DNA of 13,205 nucleotides from Isotricha intestinalis. Lineage: Eukaryota > Ciliophora > Litostomatea > Vestibuliferida > Isotrichidae. The DNA is taken from contig JAJJLU010004417.1 in the NCBI GenBank assembly GCA_023807065.1, forward strand, positions 1-13,205, written 5' to 3'. The translations under genes and the position numbers were made by a program. The notes below the pieces were generated by a model. The model saw only the letters and a list, made by a program, of their open reading frames with translations, was not told where the DNA came from and did not search any database. Of the stretch, positions 1 through 9,000 are shown piece by piece; position 1 is the first letter of the stretch, and every line of letters begins with the position of its first letter.

Positions 1-246
1 AATGAAAAAGAAAATATGAAAATAAATAAAAATGTTTAATTTGATTGCCTTGTTAAAAAACTTTTTCATTTTTAAAAAAATTATAATTAAATTATAATTT
101 AAAGATAAATAAAGTGTAATAAACTACATTAGAATCAATTTTAATTAATTTTTATAAATTAAATTAAATAATTTTTTTTAAAATTTAAAAATTAAAAATT
201 TAAAATCAATTTCATATATTACTATTATAATTAATATATATATAAA

Positions 247-810
247 ATGTCCTCCAAAATACCATATAGAAAAATACCTCTTTCAAAAATAGATTGGACA
301 AAAGATGAAATAGAGCCTCCAATTCTTTTAGAAGAAATAGAATCAGAATTAAGAGAAGCATTAGATAATATATCAGAAGGGAAAAAAATAAATCCACATA
401 TAATTCAAAGTGGTTTAAGATCAATTAATTTTCATAAAGACCATCCTGAAATTTACAAAGTTATTGAAGAATTATGTTTAGATTATGATATTAAAGGAAA
501 GGATTTATTAACAGATGATATTATTTCATATATAAATTCTCATTTAGGAGATAATAAAACTAGAAATGGAACTAATATTATTTTTGAAAATTTAAAAGAT
601 GAAAAAATTGGAAAAATTTCCCCTGAAAGTCTTCAACAAATTATTGAAGAAATTGGAGATAAAATGAATGTTGAAGATGTTAAATATTTAATGCAAACTA
701 TTGCTGAACCTTCTAATGATATTAATATTACTTCTGAAGAAACTTATTATATTATGACAAAGAAACCTGCTGATGTTGTTAGAATTACTTCTCTTACTAA
801 AAATATGTAA
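247..810 (+). CDS. Centrin/calmodulin-like protein with degenerate EF-hands (left-arm copy)
   Basis: Encodes 187 aa. The C-terminal half follows centrin spacing: an F-x9-GKISPESL segment (about residues 113-129, like the third centrin EF-hand), then a helix with EEIGDKM, then a fourth hand around 147-171 ending in YYIM. Loop 4 (E154, S156, D158, N160, I161, E165) keeps several calcium-ligand positions. The loops of hands 1-3 lack the usual Asp/Gly pattern, so calcium binding is probably weak or limited to hand 4. Two more helix-loop-helix units can be made out at about 33-60 and 68-98. Centrins act at basal bodies, centrioles and contractile fibres; a role here is only inferred. The ATG has AAA before it, preceded by a TATATATATA run at 234-243; the gene ends in TAA. 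The whole gene is repeated on the opposite strand in the other palindrome arm. No intron is needed. Confidence 0.82.
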   Translation: MSSKIPYRKIPLSKIDWTKDEIEPPILLEEIESELREALDNISEGKKINPHIIQSGLRSINFHKDHPEIYKVIEELCLDYDIKGKDLLTDDIISYINSHLGDNKTRNGTNIIFENLKDEKIGKISPESLQQIIEEIGDKMNVEDVKYLMQTIAEPSNDINITSEETYYIMTKKPADVVRITSLTKNM

Positions 811-1746
811 AATTTTTTATTTAAAGTTTCAAAAATTCTTTTTTTTTTAATTTTATTTGGCTTTTTAAATTAAAAGTTATTTATTATATATATAATATGT
901 ATTTTATGTATATATATATTAAATTTAAATTAAATAATAGTTAGTTTATTTAGTTAAAATATTTCTTTTCATTTTATTATTTTTTTCTTTAGAAATTATA
1001 AATACTTATTCAAAAAATATTCTTAAATTTATATTTTTCAATACATATATAAATATAATAAAATCCCTTCCTTTAATATATTTTTTTTATTATTATATAA
1101 AGACGTAAATAAAGTCCTGAGAAAATATCTTTCTGTTTTTTATCAGTTTTTAATGATGATATTTTAAAAATAAAAGAATAAAAATACTTATTTTGAAATA
1201 ATGAAATAAAATAATAATTATAAATATAAATAAAATTCTATTAAAAATATTATTATCAAATGAGGTTATTGATGATTAACTTTTAGATATTATTTAATAT
1301 ATTAATAATTGAAAAATTAAAGGATTAATCATGTTTAAAGAAAAGAATAATATTATATATAATAATAATAGAATTAAAAAAGAGTTCTGAATATATATTA
1401 AAAAGAAAAATGTTATCTATGATAAAAATCTAAACGGATATTTATAAAAAATGCGTTTTTTTGAGATTATTAATGTATAATTATTGATTTTAATCCTGAT
1501 AAATTTCTAATTATGAAGTATTGAAATCAATTTTTTTTCATCTATTGATCATTTATTAATTTAAAAATGACTATTAATATGCTCATTAAAACTTTTCTTA
1601 GATTTTCATTACTATTATTTCTTTTTATAAAAAGTTATTTGAACATTCAAGAAATTTGTTAAAAGTGTTTTTTAATTAATTAATCATGTTATTGTGAATC
1701 ATTATATATGTGAGGAAAAATATAATTATTTGTTTAATTTATATAA
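811..1746. other. Gene-free spacer of the left palindrome arm
   Basis: About 0.94 kb between the centrin-like gene and the truncated cysteine-rich gene. All frames carry stop codons at roughly the rate expected for such AT-rich DNA. I see no tRNA, rRNA or transposase-like reading frame. A T10 run begins at 839, just after the centrin-like stop codon. The segment is copied exactly at 1988-2923. Confidence 0.7.
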
Positions 1747-1884
1747 ATGAATATAATATATAATATATCTAATGAAGTAACATTTGTTATTTATAAATTG
1801 AATCAAAATGATATTACAAGATGTCCTCATTGTAATTTAATTTGTTCACTTAAATTAAATTATAAAGTTTATAATTTAATTTAA
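1747..1884 (+). pseudogene. 5' fragment of a cysteine-rich family gene, cut at the palindrome axis (left copy)
   Basis: ATG at 1747 opens a 45-codon frame. Codons 17-40 (KLNQNDITRCPHC... to NYK) are identical to codons 17-40 of the intact-looking family member starting at 12934. The identity stops exactly at G1867, after which the strand turns back on itself. The last five codons (VYNLI) are simply the complement of the arm and end in TAA. The first 16 codons resemble the other copy but have 9 base differences, 8 of which change the amino acid. The fragment keeps the first CPHC pair and lacks the other zinc-ligand candidates, so it is not a functional protein. It could be a decayed gene end, or a real gene interrupted artificially by the fold-back. 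Confidence 0.75.
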
Positions 1885-1987
1885 GTGAACAAATTAAATT
1901 ACAATGAGGACATCTTGTAATATCATTTTGATTCAATTTATAAATAACAAATGTTACTTCATTAGATATATTATATATTATATTCAT
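1850..1987 (-). pseudogene. 5' fragment of the cysteine-rich family gene, mirror copy
   Basis: Exact mirror image of 1747-1884 on the opposite strand; the two fragments overlap across the axis at 1867. It has the same 40 family codons followed by five codons read from the opposite arm, then TAA. As two head-on gene starts that meet at the fold, neither has a 3' part within the palindrome. Confidence 0.75.
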
Positions 1988-2923
1988 TTATATAAATTAA
2001 ACAAATAATTATATTTTTCCTCACATATATAATGATTCACAATAACATGATTAATTAATTAAAAAACACTTTTAACAAATTTCTTGAATGTTCAAATAAC
2101 TTTTTATAAAAAGAAATAATAGTAATGAAAATCTAAGAAAAGTTTTAATGAGCATATTAATAGTCATTTTTAAATTAATAAATGATCAATAGATGAAAAA
2201 AAATTGATTTCAATACTTCATAATTAGAAATTTATCAGGATTAAAATCAATAATTATACATTAATAATCTCAAAAAAACGCATTTTTTATAAATATCCGT
2301 TTAGATTTTTATCATAGATAACATTTTTCTTTTTAATATATATTCAGAACTCTTTTTTAATTCTATTATTATTATATATAATATTATTCTTTTCTTTAAA
2401 CATGATTAATCCTTTAATTTTTCAATTATTAATATATTAAATAATATCTAAAAGTTAATCATCAATAACCTCATTTGATAATAATATTTTTAATAGAATT
2501 TTATTTATATTTATAATTATTATTTTATTTCATTATTTCAAAATAAGTATTTTTATTCTTTTATTTTTAAAATATCATCATTAAAAACTGATAAAAAACA
2601 GAAAGATATTTTCTCAGGACTTTATTTACGTCTTTATATAATAATAAAAAAAATATATTAAAGGAAGGGATTTTATTATATTTATATATGTATTGAAAAA
2701 TATAAATTTAAGAATATTTTTTGAATAAGTATTTATAATTTCTAAAGAAAAAAATAATAAAATGAAAAGAAATATTTTAACTAAATAAACTAACTATTAT
2801 TTAATTTAAATTTAATATATATATACATAAAATACATATTATATATATAATAAATAACTTTTAATTTAAAAAGCCAAATAAAATTAAAAAAAAAAGAATT
2901 TTTGAAACTTTAAATAAAAAATT
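1988..2923. other. Gene-free spacer of the right palindrome arm
   Basis: Mirror copy of 811-1746, identical base for base in my comparison. No coding or RNA gene signal is visible. Confidence 0.7.
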
Positions 2924-3487
2924 TTACATATTTTTAGTAAGAGAAGTAATTCTAACAACATCAGCAGGTTTCTTTGTCATAATATAATAAGTTTCTTCAG
3001 AAGTAATATTAATATCATTAGAAGGTTCAGCAATAGTTTGCATTAAATATTTAACATCTTCAACATTCATTTTATCTCCAATTTCTTCAATAATTTGTTG
3101 AAGACTTTCAGGGGAAATTTTTCCAATTTTTTCATCTTTTAAATTTTCAAAAATAATATTAGTTCCATTTCTAGTTTTATTATCTCCTAAATGAGAATTT
3201 ATATATGAAATAATATCATCTGTTAATAAATCCTTTCCTTTAATATCATAATCTAAACATAATTCTTCAATAACTTTGTAAATTTCAGGATGGTCTTTAT
3301 GAAAATTAATTGATCTTAAACCACTTTGAATTATATGTGGATTTATTTTTTTCCCTTCTGATATATTATCTAATGCTTCTCTTAATTCTGATTCTATTTC
3401 TTCTAAAAGAATTGGAGGCTCTATTTCATCTTTTGTCCAATCTATTTTTGAAAGAGGTATTTTTCTATATGGTATTTTGGAGGACAT
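2924..3487 (-). CDS. Centrin/calmodulin-like protein with degenerate EF-hands (right-arm copy)
   Basis: Encodes the same 187-aa protein as the gene at 247-810, with no nucleotide difference across the coding region. The 5' flank is identical for about 75 bp upstream of the ATG, including the TATATATATA run; the first arm difference (one A/T indel) comes beyond that. If the palindrome is real, this is a second complete gene copy that doubles the dosage, and the two transcripts would run towards each other across the axis. If the palindrome is an artefact, only one copy exists. Domain content and uncertainty are as for the left-arm copy. Confidence 0.8.
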   Translation of the reverse strand: MSSKIPYRKIPLSKIDWTKDEIEPPILLEEIESELREALDNISEGKKINPHIIQSGLRSINFHKDHPEIYKVIEELCLDYDIKGKDLLTDDIISYINSHLGDNKTRNGTNIIFENLKDEKIGKISPESLQQIIEEIGDKMNVEDVKYLMQTIAEPSNDINITSEETYYIMTKKPADVVRITSLTKNM

Positions 3488-3733
3488 TTTATATATATAT
3501 TAATTATAATAGTAATATATGAAATTGATTTTAAATTTTTAATTTTTAAATTTTAAAAAAAATATTTAATTTAATTTATAAAAATTAATTAAAATTGATT
3601 CTAATGTAGTTTATTACACTTTATTTATCTTTAATCTATAATTTAATTATTTTTTAATTTAAAAATGAAAAAGTTTTTTAACAAGGCAATCAAATTAAAC
3701 ATTTTTATTTATTTTCATATTTTCTTTTTCATT

Positions 3734-4490
3734 ATTATGTTTAATATAATATTACCCTTATCATTATTATAATTATTGATTACAATTCCATGAGTTTTTG
3801 ATTCTTTTATTTTCATTTTTTAGATATTATATTTAAAAATAGTAAAATTGTTATTTGATTTCTCATTTTTAAGAGGATAAATTGCACTTTAAATAAAATC
3901 AATTAATTCCAATTTTTATTTCAATTTAAAATTAACTGGTAATCAAAATCTATATACCAGAAATATTGTATTAGAAGATAAAAGATATGGATAATAAATA
4001 TATAATTCATAACATAAAACATTTTTTTTCTAAATTTGAAAAATAATTATTATAGTACTCTAGATGATAAACAAATTGGTTTTGGAAAGAAAAATAATAA
4101 TTATGGTGGAGATAAAAATGATGAAAAAGTTTTTTTAAAGAAAAAATAGAATGAAAGGTAATTATTATTTTATTTTGAATAATATTAATAATAATGAAAA
4201 AGCCTTAATATTGCTTCTAATTAAGAAATATTTTGATGATGAAATGATACTCAATTTGATTTCTAAAGAAATAAAATCCCACAAATGAATCATAAAAGTA
4301 AAAGAGTTAAAGTTAATATTTATTAGTCAATTAAAAAAGAAAAGGATATAATATTTCTTAAATAAGTATTAATCAAAAATTAATAAAATAAGTTTAATAT
4401 AAATGTTAAATATAGAATAATTAATTATATTTTTTAAATTTTTGATTTACAAAAAAAATCACAAAAAAATAAATGAACAAAAAACTTATA
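3734..4490. other. Spacer between the palindrome and the kinase gene
   Basis: About 0.76 kb without an intact gene. The first 160 bp and the last 140 bp are plain AT-rich sequence. The middle (3893-4349) holds short coding-like stretches on the plus strand, described separately. I see no RNA gene or mobile-element end. Confidence 0.6.
3893..4349 (+). pseudogene. Possible decayed gene: three broken coding-like stretches
   Basis: Three open stretches follow one another on the plus strand. The first (3893-3991) includes LTGNQNLYTRNIVLEDK and ends in TAA TAA. The second (4018-4146), in another frame, includes STLDDKQIGFGKKNN and YGGDKNDEKVF and ends in TAG. The third begins at ATG 4151, in the frame of the first, runs 45 codons including LIKKYFDDEMILNLISKEIK, stops at TGA 4286, then stays open to 4349. 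The residue mix (D, G, E and Q as well as K, N and I) is richer than in the surrounding spacer. I do not recognise a family, and no GT-AG intron that I tried joined the first two stretches in frame. It could be a gene relic, an unrecognised multi-exon gene, or chance. Confidence 0.3.
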
Positions 4491-4491
4491 T

Positions 4492-6015
4492 TTAACTATA
4501 AACATTTTTATTTATAAATGAGTATAATTCAATACAATCAAATCTATCTTTTTCATTAAATGCAATCATTTTCATTATTACATTAATAAAATCATCACTA
4601 TAACTTATATCATTTATAATATTATCTATAATATATTTTTTATTTTTTTTATCATCAGAACACTTTTTTATATTTTTTAAAATATTTAAATTTTTAGTAA
4701 TAGCATAAACAAAACATAAACCTAAAGAATAAATATCGCTTTTATAAACATTAATTTTAATTTTTTTTACTCCAGTAAAAATACAATTATGAAGAATTGG
4801 ACACATAAACATTTCAGTTCCTTTAACTTCAAAATAATTATATGCTTTTTTTACAAAAATACTTTCATCAAAATCACACAATTTATATCTTCCATTTTCC
4901 ATAAATAAAATATTTTGTGGTTTAATATCTCTATGTGCAATATTTTTATATTGCATTATATTTAATGCTTTTGATAAACTTTTTAAAATTTGAAATAATT
5001 TTTCTTCAGTAAAAATTATATTTTTATTTTGTATTTGTTTTGACCAATCTGTTATTGCTAATGGCATTAATAAATAAAGTGAATATGATGTTAAATCTAA
5101 TTTTTTCAGACAATATTTATATACTTCTATTATATTTTCTTTTGAATTATCATCTAATTCATTTAATGCTTTTATAATTTTTATTTGATTTTTTATTTTT
5201 TCTAATTTTCTTTCTCCATCAATTATACTTTTTTTAAATACATAATTTTTTTTTGTTTTATATTCTTGAACTAAATAAATATTTGCATATGCTCCATTAC
5301 CAATTAATTTTATTAATTTATAAGAATTTATATTTAAATCATCTGAAATTGAATTTGAATTTGATTTTACTTTTTCTTCTTCAAAATTACTTTTTTCCCT
5401 TTCTAAACTATTTCCTATTGTATGGGTATAATAATTTTTAAGAAGAGTTCTAAAATCAGGAAGTGAATTTAATAAATTTTTTTTAGATTTATCATTTACT
5501 TTATTCATATTATTATCTTCGAATTTTTGGCTGAAATTATCTTGAGCAAAACTTGATTTTTTAACATTAATTGGAATAAAAGGATTATTTAAAGAAGTTA
5601 TCTTATAATTTTCACCTTCAAATTTTGGTTTTTTATATATTTTAGTTGAAATTATTTTATTTTTTTGAAATGGACTATTTTCTTTTAAAGATCTTAAAAT
5701 TTCACTTTTGTTGTCTGTTGACCTTTTTAAATTTTTTTTTTTATTATTTACTTTACTTTTAAAATATTTAACTTTAATGCATTTATCACAAACTATTATA
5801 TCTTTAGAATTATATATTCCTTTAACAAAAGAACCTCCACAATTACAAATTTTATTAGTTTCTTCTTCAAAATTATCTACTTTAATTTTAGATGTTAAAG
5901 CCAATTTTATAGAATTTTTTAATTCTATTTGTTTCGTGACTGGACTATTTAATCTATTTGTAGTTAAAAGTTGTTGTTTTTGATTGATTGCATTTAATCT
6001 TCCGTGAGTGAGCAT
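4492..6015 (-). CDS. Eukaryotic protein kinase with a DFD motif in place of DFG and a Cys-pair N-terminus
   Basis: Encodes 507 aa. Residues 1-230 are Lys/Asn/Ser-rich and probably disordered, apart from a small C57-x-C59...C76-x2-C79 set that could bind zinc. The kinase domain runs from about 232 to 503: glycine loop IGNGAYA (238-244), VFK with K261 as the likely ATP-binding lysine, catalytic loop HRDIKPQN (361-368), D-I-Y-S-LG (427-432) and a late Arg (491). The metal-binding motif reads DFD (381-383), and the APE motif is replaced by CPI around 405-407. The essential Lys and both catalytic Asp residues are present, so activity is plausible though atypical. Substrates cannot be named. The gene starts 83 bp from the UBE4 start on the other strand. 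It ends in TAA and needs no intron. Confidence 0.88.
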   Translation of the reverse strand: MLTHGRLNAINQKQQLLTTNRLNSPVTKQIELKNSIKLALTSKIKVDNFEEETNKICNCGGSFVKGIYNSKDIIVCDKCIKVKYFKSKVNNKKKNLKRSTDNKSEILRSLKENSPFQKNKIISTKIYKKPKFEGENYKITSLNNPFIPINVKKSSFAQDNFSQKFEDNNMNKVNDKSKKNLLNSLPDFRTLLKNYYTHTIGNSLEREKSNFEEEKVKSNSNSISDDLNINSYKLIKLIGNGAYANIYLVQEYKTKKNYVFKKSIIDGERKLEKIKNQIKIIKALNELDDNSKENIIEVYKYCLKKLDLTSYSLYLLMPLAITDWSKQIQNKNIIFTEEKLFQILKSLSKALNIMQYKNIAHRDIKPQNILFMENGRYKLCDFDESIFVKKAYNYFEVKGTEMFMCPILHNCIFTGVKKIKINVYKSDIYSLGLCFVYAITKNLNILKNIKKCSDDKKNKKYIIDNIINDISYSDDFINVIMKMIAFNEKDRFDCIELYSFINKNVYS

Positions 6016-6098
6016 TTTATTTAATTTTGAAATTTGAAAAATATTATTCTAATATTTTTTAATTAATAGCGATTTATTATTTTAAAAAAATACTTTAA
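6016..6098. promoter_or_regulatory. 83-bp divergent promoter region shared by the kinase and UBE4 genes
   Basis: The two start codons face away from each other with only 83 bp between them, so this stretch must hold both 5' leaders and, presumably, both core promoters. It is almost pure A/T with no recognisable box. A shared bidirectional promoter is inferred from the geometry only. Confidence 0.5.
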
Positions 6099-9000
6099 AT
6101 GGGTCAATATAATGGAAAACAATCTCAAGAACCAAATTCAAATTCAAATGATAATAATAATAATAATAATAAAAAATCAGCGGAAGATATAACTAAAGAA
6201 AGGATGATGAATAGATGGGCAAATTTTTCTGGTTCTACATCAAATAATGAAAATAATAATAATAACTATACTAATATTAATAATGAAAGTAACAATCAAA
6301 TAAAAAATATTAAAGAAGAGAAAAAAGAAAATAATGATGATAGACCTAAATTAAGTTTTCTTCCTTTTAAAACTGCTGAAACTACATCACTTAAAACAAA
6401 AGATGAAATAAATGATAATAATAATAAAGAAGGACAAAAATATAAATTTATTAAATTAAATGAAGAACCTGAAAAAAAAGAAATTAATTTAATTCAATTT
6501 GATGAACCAGAAGAAAAGAAAGAAAATGAATCAAACAAATTTAAATTATCTGAATTAACTTTAATAAAAAACCCAAATGAAAATAAAGAAGAAGAAAAAA
6601 AAGAAGAAAAAAAAGATGAAAAAAAAATAATACCAAATACAACCAACAACGACAATAATAAAGAAGAAAAAAAAGAAGAAAAGAAAAAAGAAATAGATTT
6701 CGAAAATGTAGTAGTTGAAAAAGTATTTCAAATAACTTTAAATTCAGAAAATAAAAAGAATTATATATTTTTAGAAATGTATTGTGCTCAAATATTATCT
6801 TTTGGAAAACCAAATGTTTTTCGTTTAGAAAATTTAGATGATATAATTTTATCAGTGATAAATGATACATCATATAAAAAAGATATAATAAATTATTTAC
6901 TTAAAAGTTATCATAGAGCTTTTGAAATGATTGAAATTAGATTTAAAAAAGATTTAGGTCCAAAATTTTCTGAAGTAAGAAGAGTTATTGCAACTTATTT
7001 AGGTCAAATTATAACTTCTCCTGATAATTTTTCTATAAATTTAAACAGAAATGAAGTTAAAAAAAATTTAAACGATTATTTTTCAAATACAGAAGAAGAA
7101 GAATTATTTTTTTTATTAGGAGATTTTATTAATAATTGTGGTAATGATAAAAATTCTTTATCATCAGTTTTTGATTATTTATTTGAAATAATTCATACTC
7201 AAAATGTAGATAATCAAACTTTTTTTAAGCATAATAATATAAGGAAAAATATAAGATTATTAATATTAATTTTTGAAAAATATCCTTCAGTAAAAAGTGT
7301 ATTTTTAGAAAATAAACAATTTAATCCAAAAAATATTAATGGAAAAACTTTAATGGGAGTTTCTTTATTTGGACCTTTTTTAAGTATGATTCCTTGGGAA
7401 AGTACAGTTGAACAAATTAAATCATCTTTTAATAGAAATTTAGTTAATGATAATGATCCTAATATTAAAAGTTATTCTTCAAAATTAAATTCTTTAATTG
7501 ATGATATTAGTAAATTATTTCAATTTTTAATTGAAGATAATGAAAAATTAACTTTTGAATTTTTATATAATATTGTTAATCTTAATGTTGAATGGATTAA
7601 AATGCAACCTAATATTTTAATTTCTTCTACTAATGGTTTTTTAATGAATTTATTCTTAGTTTTAATTAAATTATTTTTTAATGAATGCGTTAAAGAAATT
7701 AAAGATTTTAATTTTAAAAACTCTAATTTTATTATTGATATTGTTAAATTAATAGATTATAAATTTATTTATAATGATGATTGTATTCATTTTAGTAAAT
7801 TTGATTTAATTGATTCTGATAAATCAAAAGAATTCAGAGAAGAAAAGAAAAATGAAAGTAAAGAAATTAATTATTCTAAAATTACTAAAATGTTCTTTTT
7901 AATTCATTGTGTTTATAATTATTTCATTCAACATTTAAACAAAGCCTATTTAAATACAATTCAAAGATTAGAAACCAGTTATAAATCTTTTGGATTAAAT
8001 AATGAACAAACAAAAGAACTTTTCATAACTAAAAAATGTTTAGATATTTATTTAAGAAATGATAAATTCACAGAATCAATTTTATTATTTAATAGAATAA
8101 CAAATTTATTTTTGATGAGTTTAAATATTCCAAATTTTAATAATATTAAAGAATTTAAAATAGATATTTATAATATATTAGAAGGAAAATCAAATATAAC
8201 TTTATCTTCAATGCCAGAAATGTTAATCTCAAATGAAATAGAAAGTTGTACTTTAATAAGGCAATTTTCAGCACATTTATTTTTTCAAAATTTAGATTTA
8301 TTAAATGATATAATTTACTTTGCATTAATATATTCAAGTAGATTAGATTTAATTCACAATCCACATTTAAGGAGTCAAATATTTGATATTTTATTATATA
8401 CTTTTTTATTAAATGATTATGAAAAAAGAGAAAATCATATTCAATCAGCTCATAATAGATTATTAAAAGATCAATTTGTAAAAAAAAATATGATAGCTTG
8501 TGTTATGAGAGTTTTTGTTGATGCTGAAAGATTAGGAACTTCAAATCAATATTATGAAAGATTTGCAGTTAGAAATAAAGTATTAACTTTAATAAATAAT
8601 GTTTTTAAAAGTCATCAAGATATATTTAAAGAACAAATTGTTTCTTATTCAAATGAACATTCTGAAGATGCTACAAAAATGTTAAATATGTTAATGAGTG
8701 ATGTTACTTTTTTAATTGATGAAGTTATTCAAAAATTAACAGATATTAAATTATATCAAGATAAAAAAGATGATAAAGAAAATTGGGATAAATTAGATGA
8801 AGAAACTAAACAATTAGAAGAAAATAAATTTAATGAAAATGATAGATTATTAAAACCATCATCAGGTTTATTAAATTCATCCCTTGATTTTTTAGTTATT
8901 ATTTGTAATTGTTTACAAAAATATTTTATGAATTTAAAACTTGCTGAAAAATTAGCATATTTAGTTAATTATTGTTTAGATGAATTTACTTCAAAAAGTA

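Larger units (their letters stand above)
1..3733. repeat. 3.7-kb near-perfect palindrome (inverted repeat) with axis at G1867
   Basis: Position x pairs with 3734-x around a single central base, G1867, leaving no real spacer. I compared the arms segment by segment. Left 172-1866 and right 1868-3562 match without a difference, including the centrin-like gene and about 0.94 kb of non-coding DNA. Only three differences were found, all near the outer end: one extra A in the left arm at about 170-171; a two-base change (left 97-98 against right 3635-3636); and a shifted AA inside a T-run with a 1-nt length change (left 74-82 against right 3651-3660). Left 1-73 pairs again with right 3661-3733, so the left arm reaches the window edge and may extend further. 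It could be a real inverted duplication or a fold-back artefact of amplification or assembly. Confidence 0.97.

Noticed and set aside
1..60. Telomere at the left end
   Set aside because: No tandem telomeric repeat is present at either end of the window.
212..424. 70-codon minus-strand frame, and its mirror at 3310-3522 on plus
   Set aside because: Antisense shadow of the centrin-like gene; low-complexity Leu/Tyr/Phe composition and no domain.
1241..1512. Coding-like stretch that would be open if TAA meant Gln
   Set aside because: Stop codons occur at about one in ten, as expected by chance for this composition, and every real gene here uses TAA as its terminator, so reassignment is not supported.
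1..3733. Terminal inverted repeats of a transposon, linear plasmid or virus
   Set aside because: The arms meet at a one-base centre rather than flanking a cargo, carry a cellular-type gene, and no transposase, integrase, polymerase or capsid-like gene is present.
6541..6873. 110-codon minus-strand frame inside UBE4, with others at 8155-8364, 5253-5441 and 5708-5983
   Set aside because: Shadows of the UBE4 and kinase genes. Their Leu/Phe-rich translations are the complement of Lys/Glu/Asn codons.
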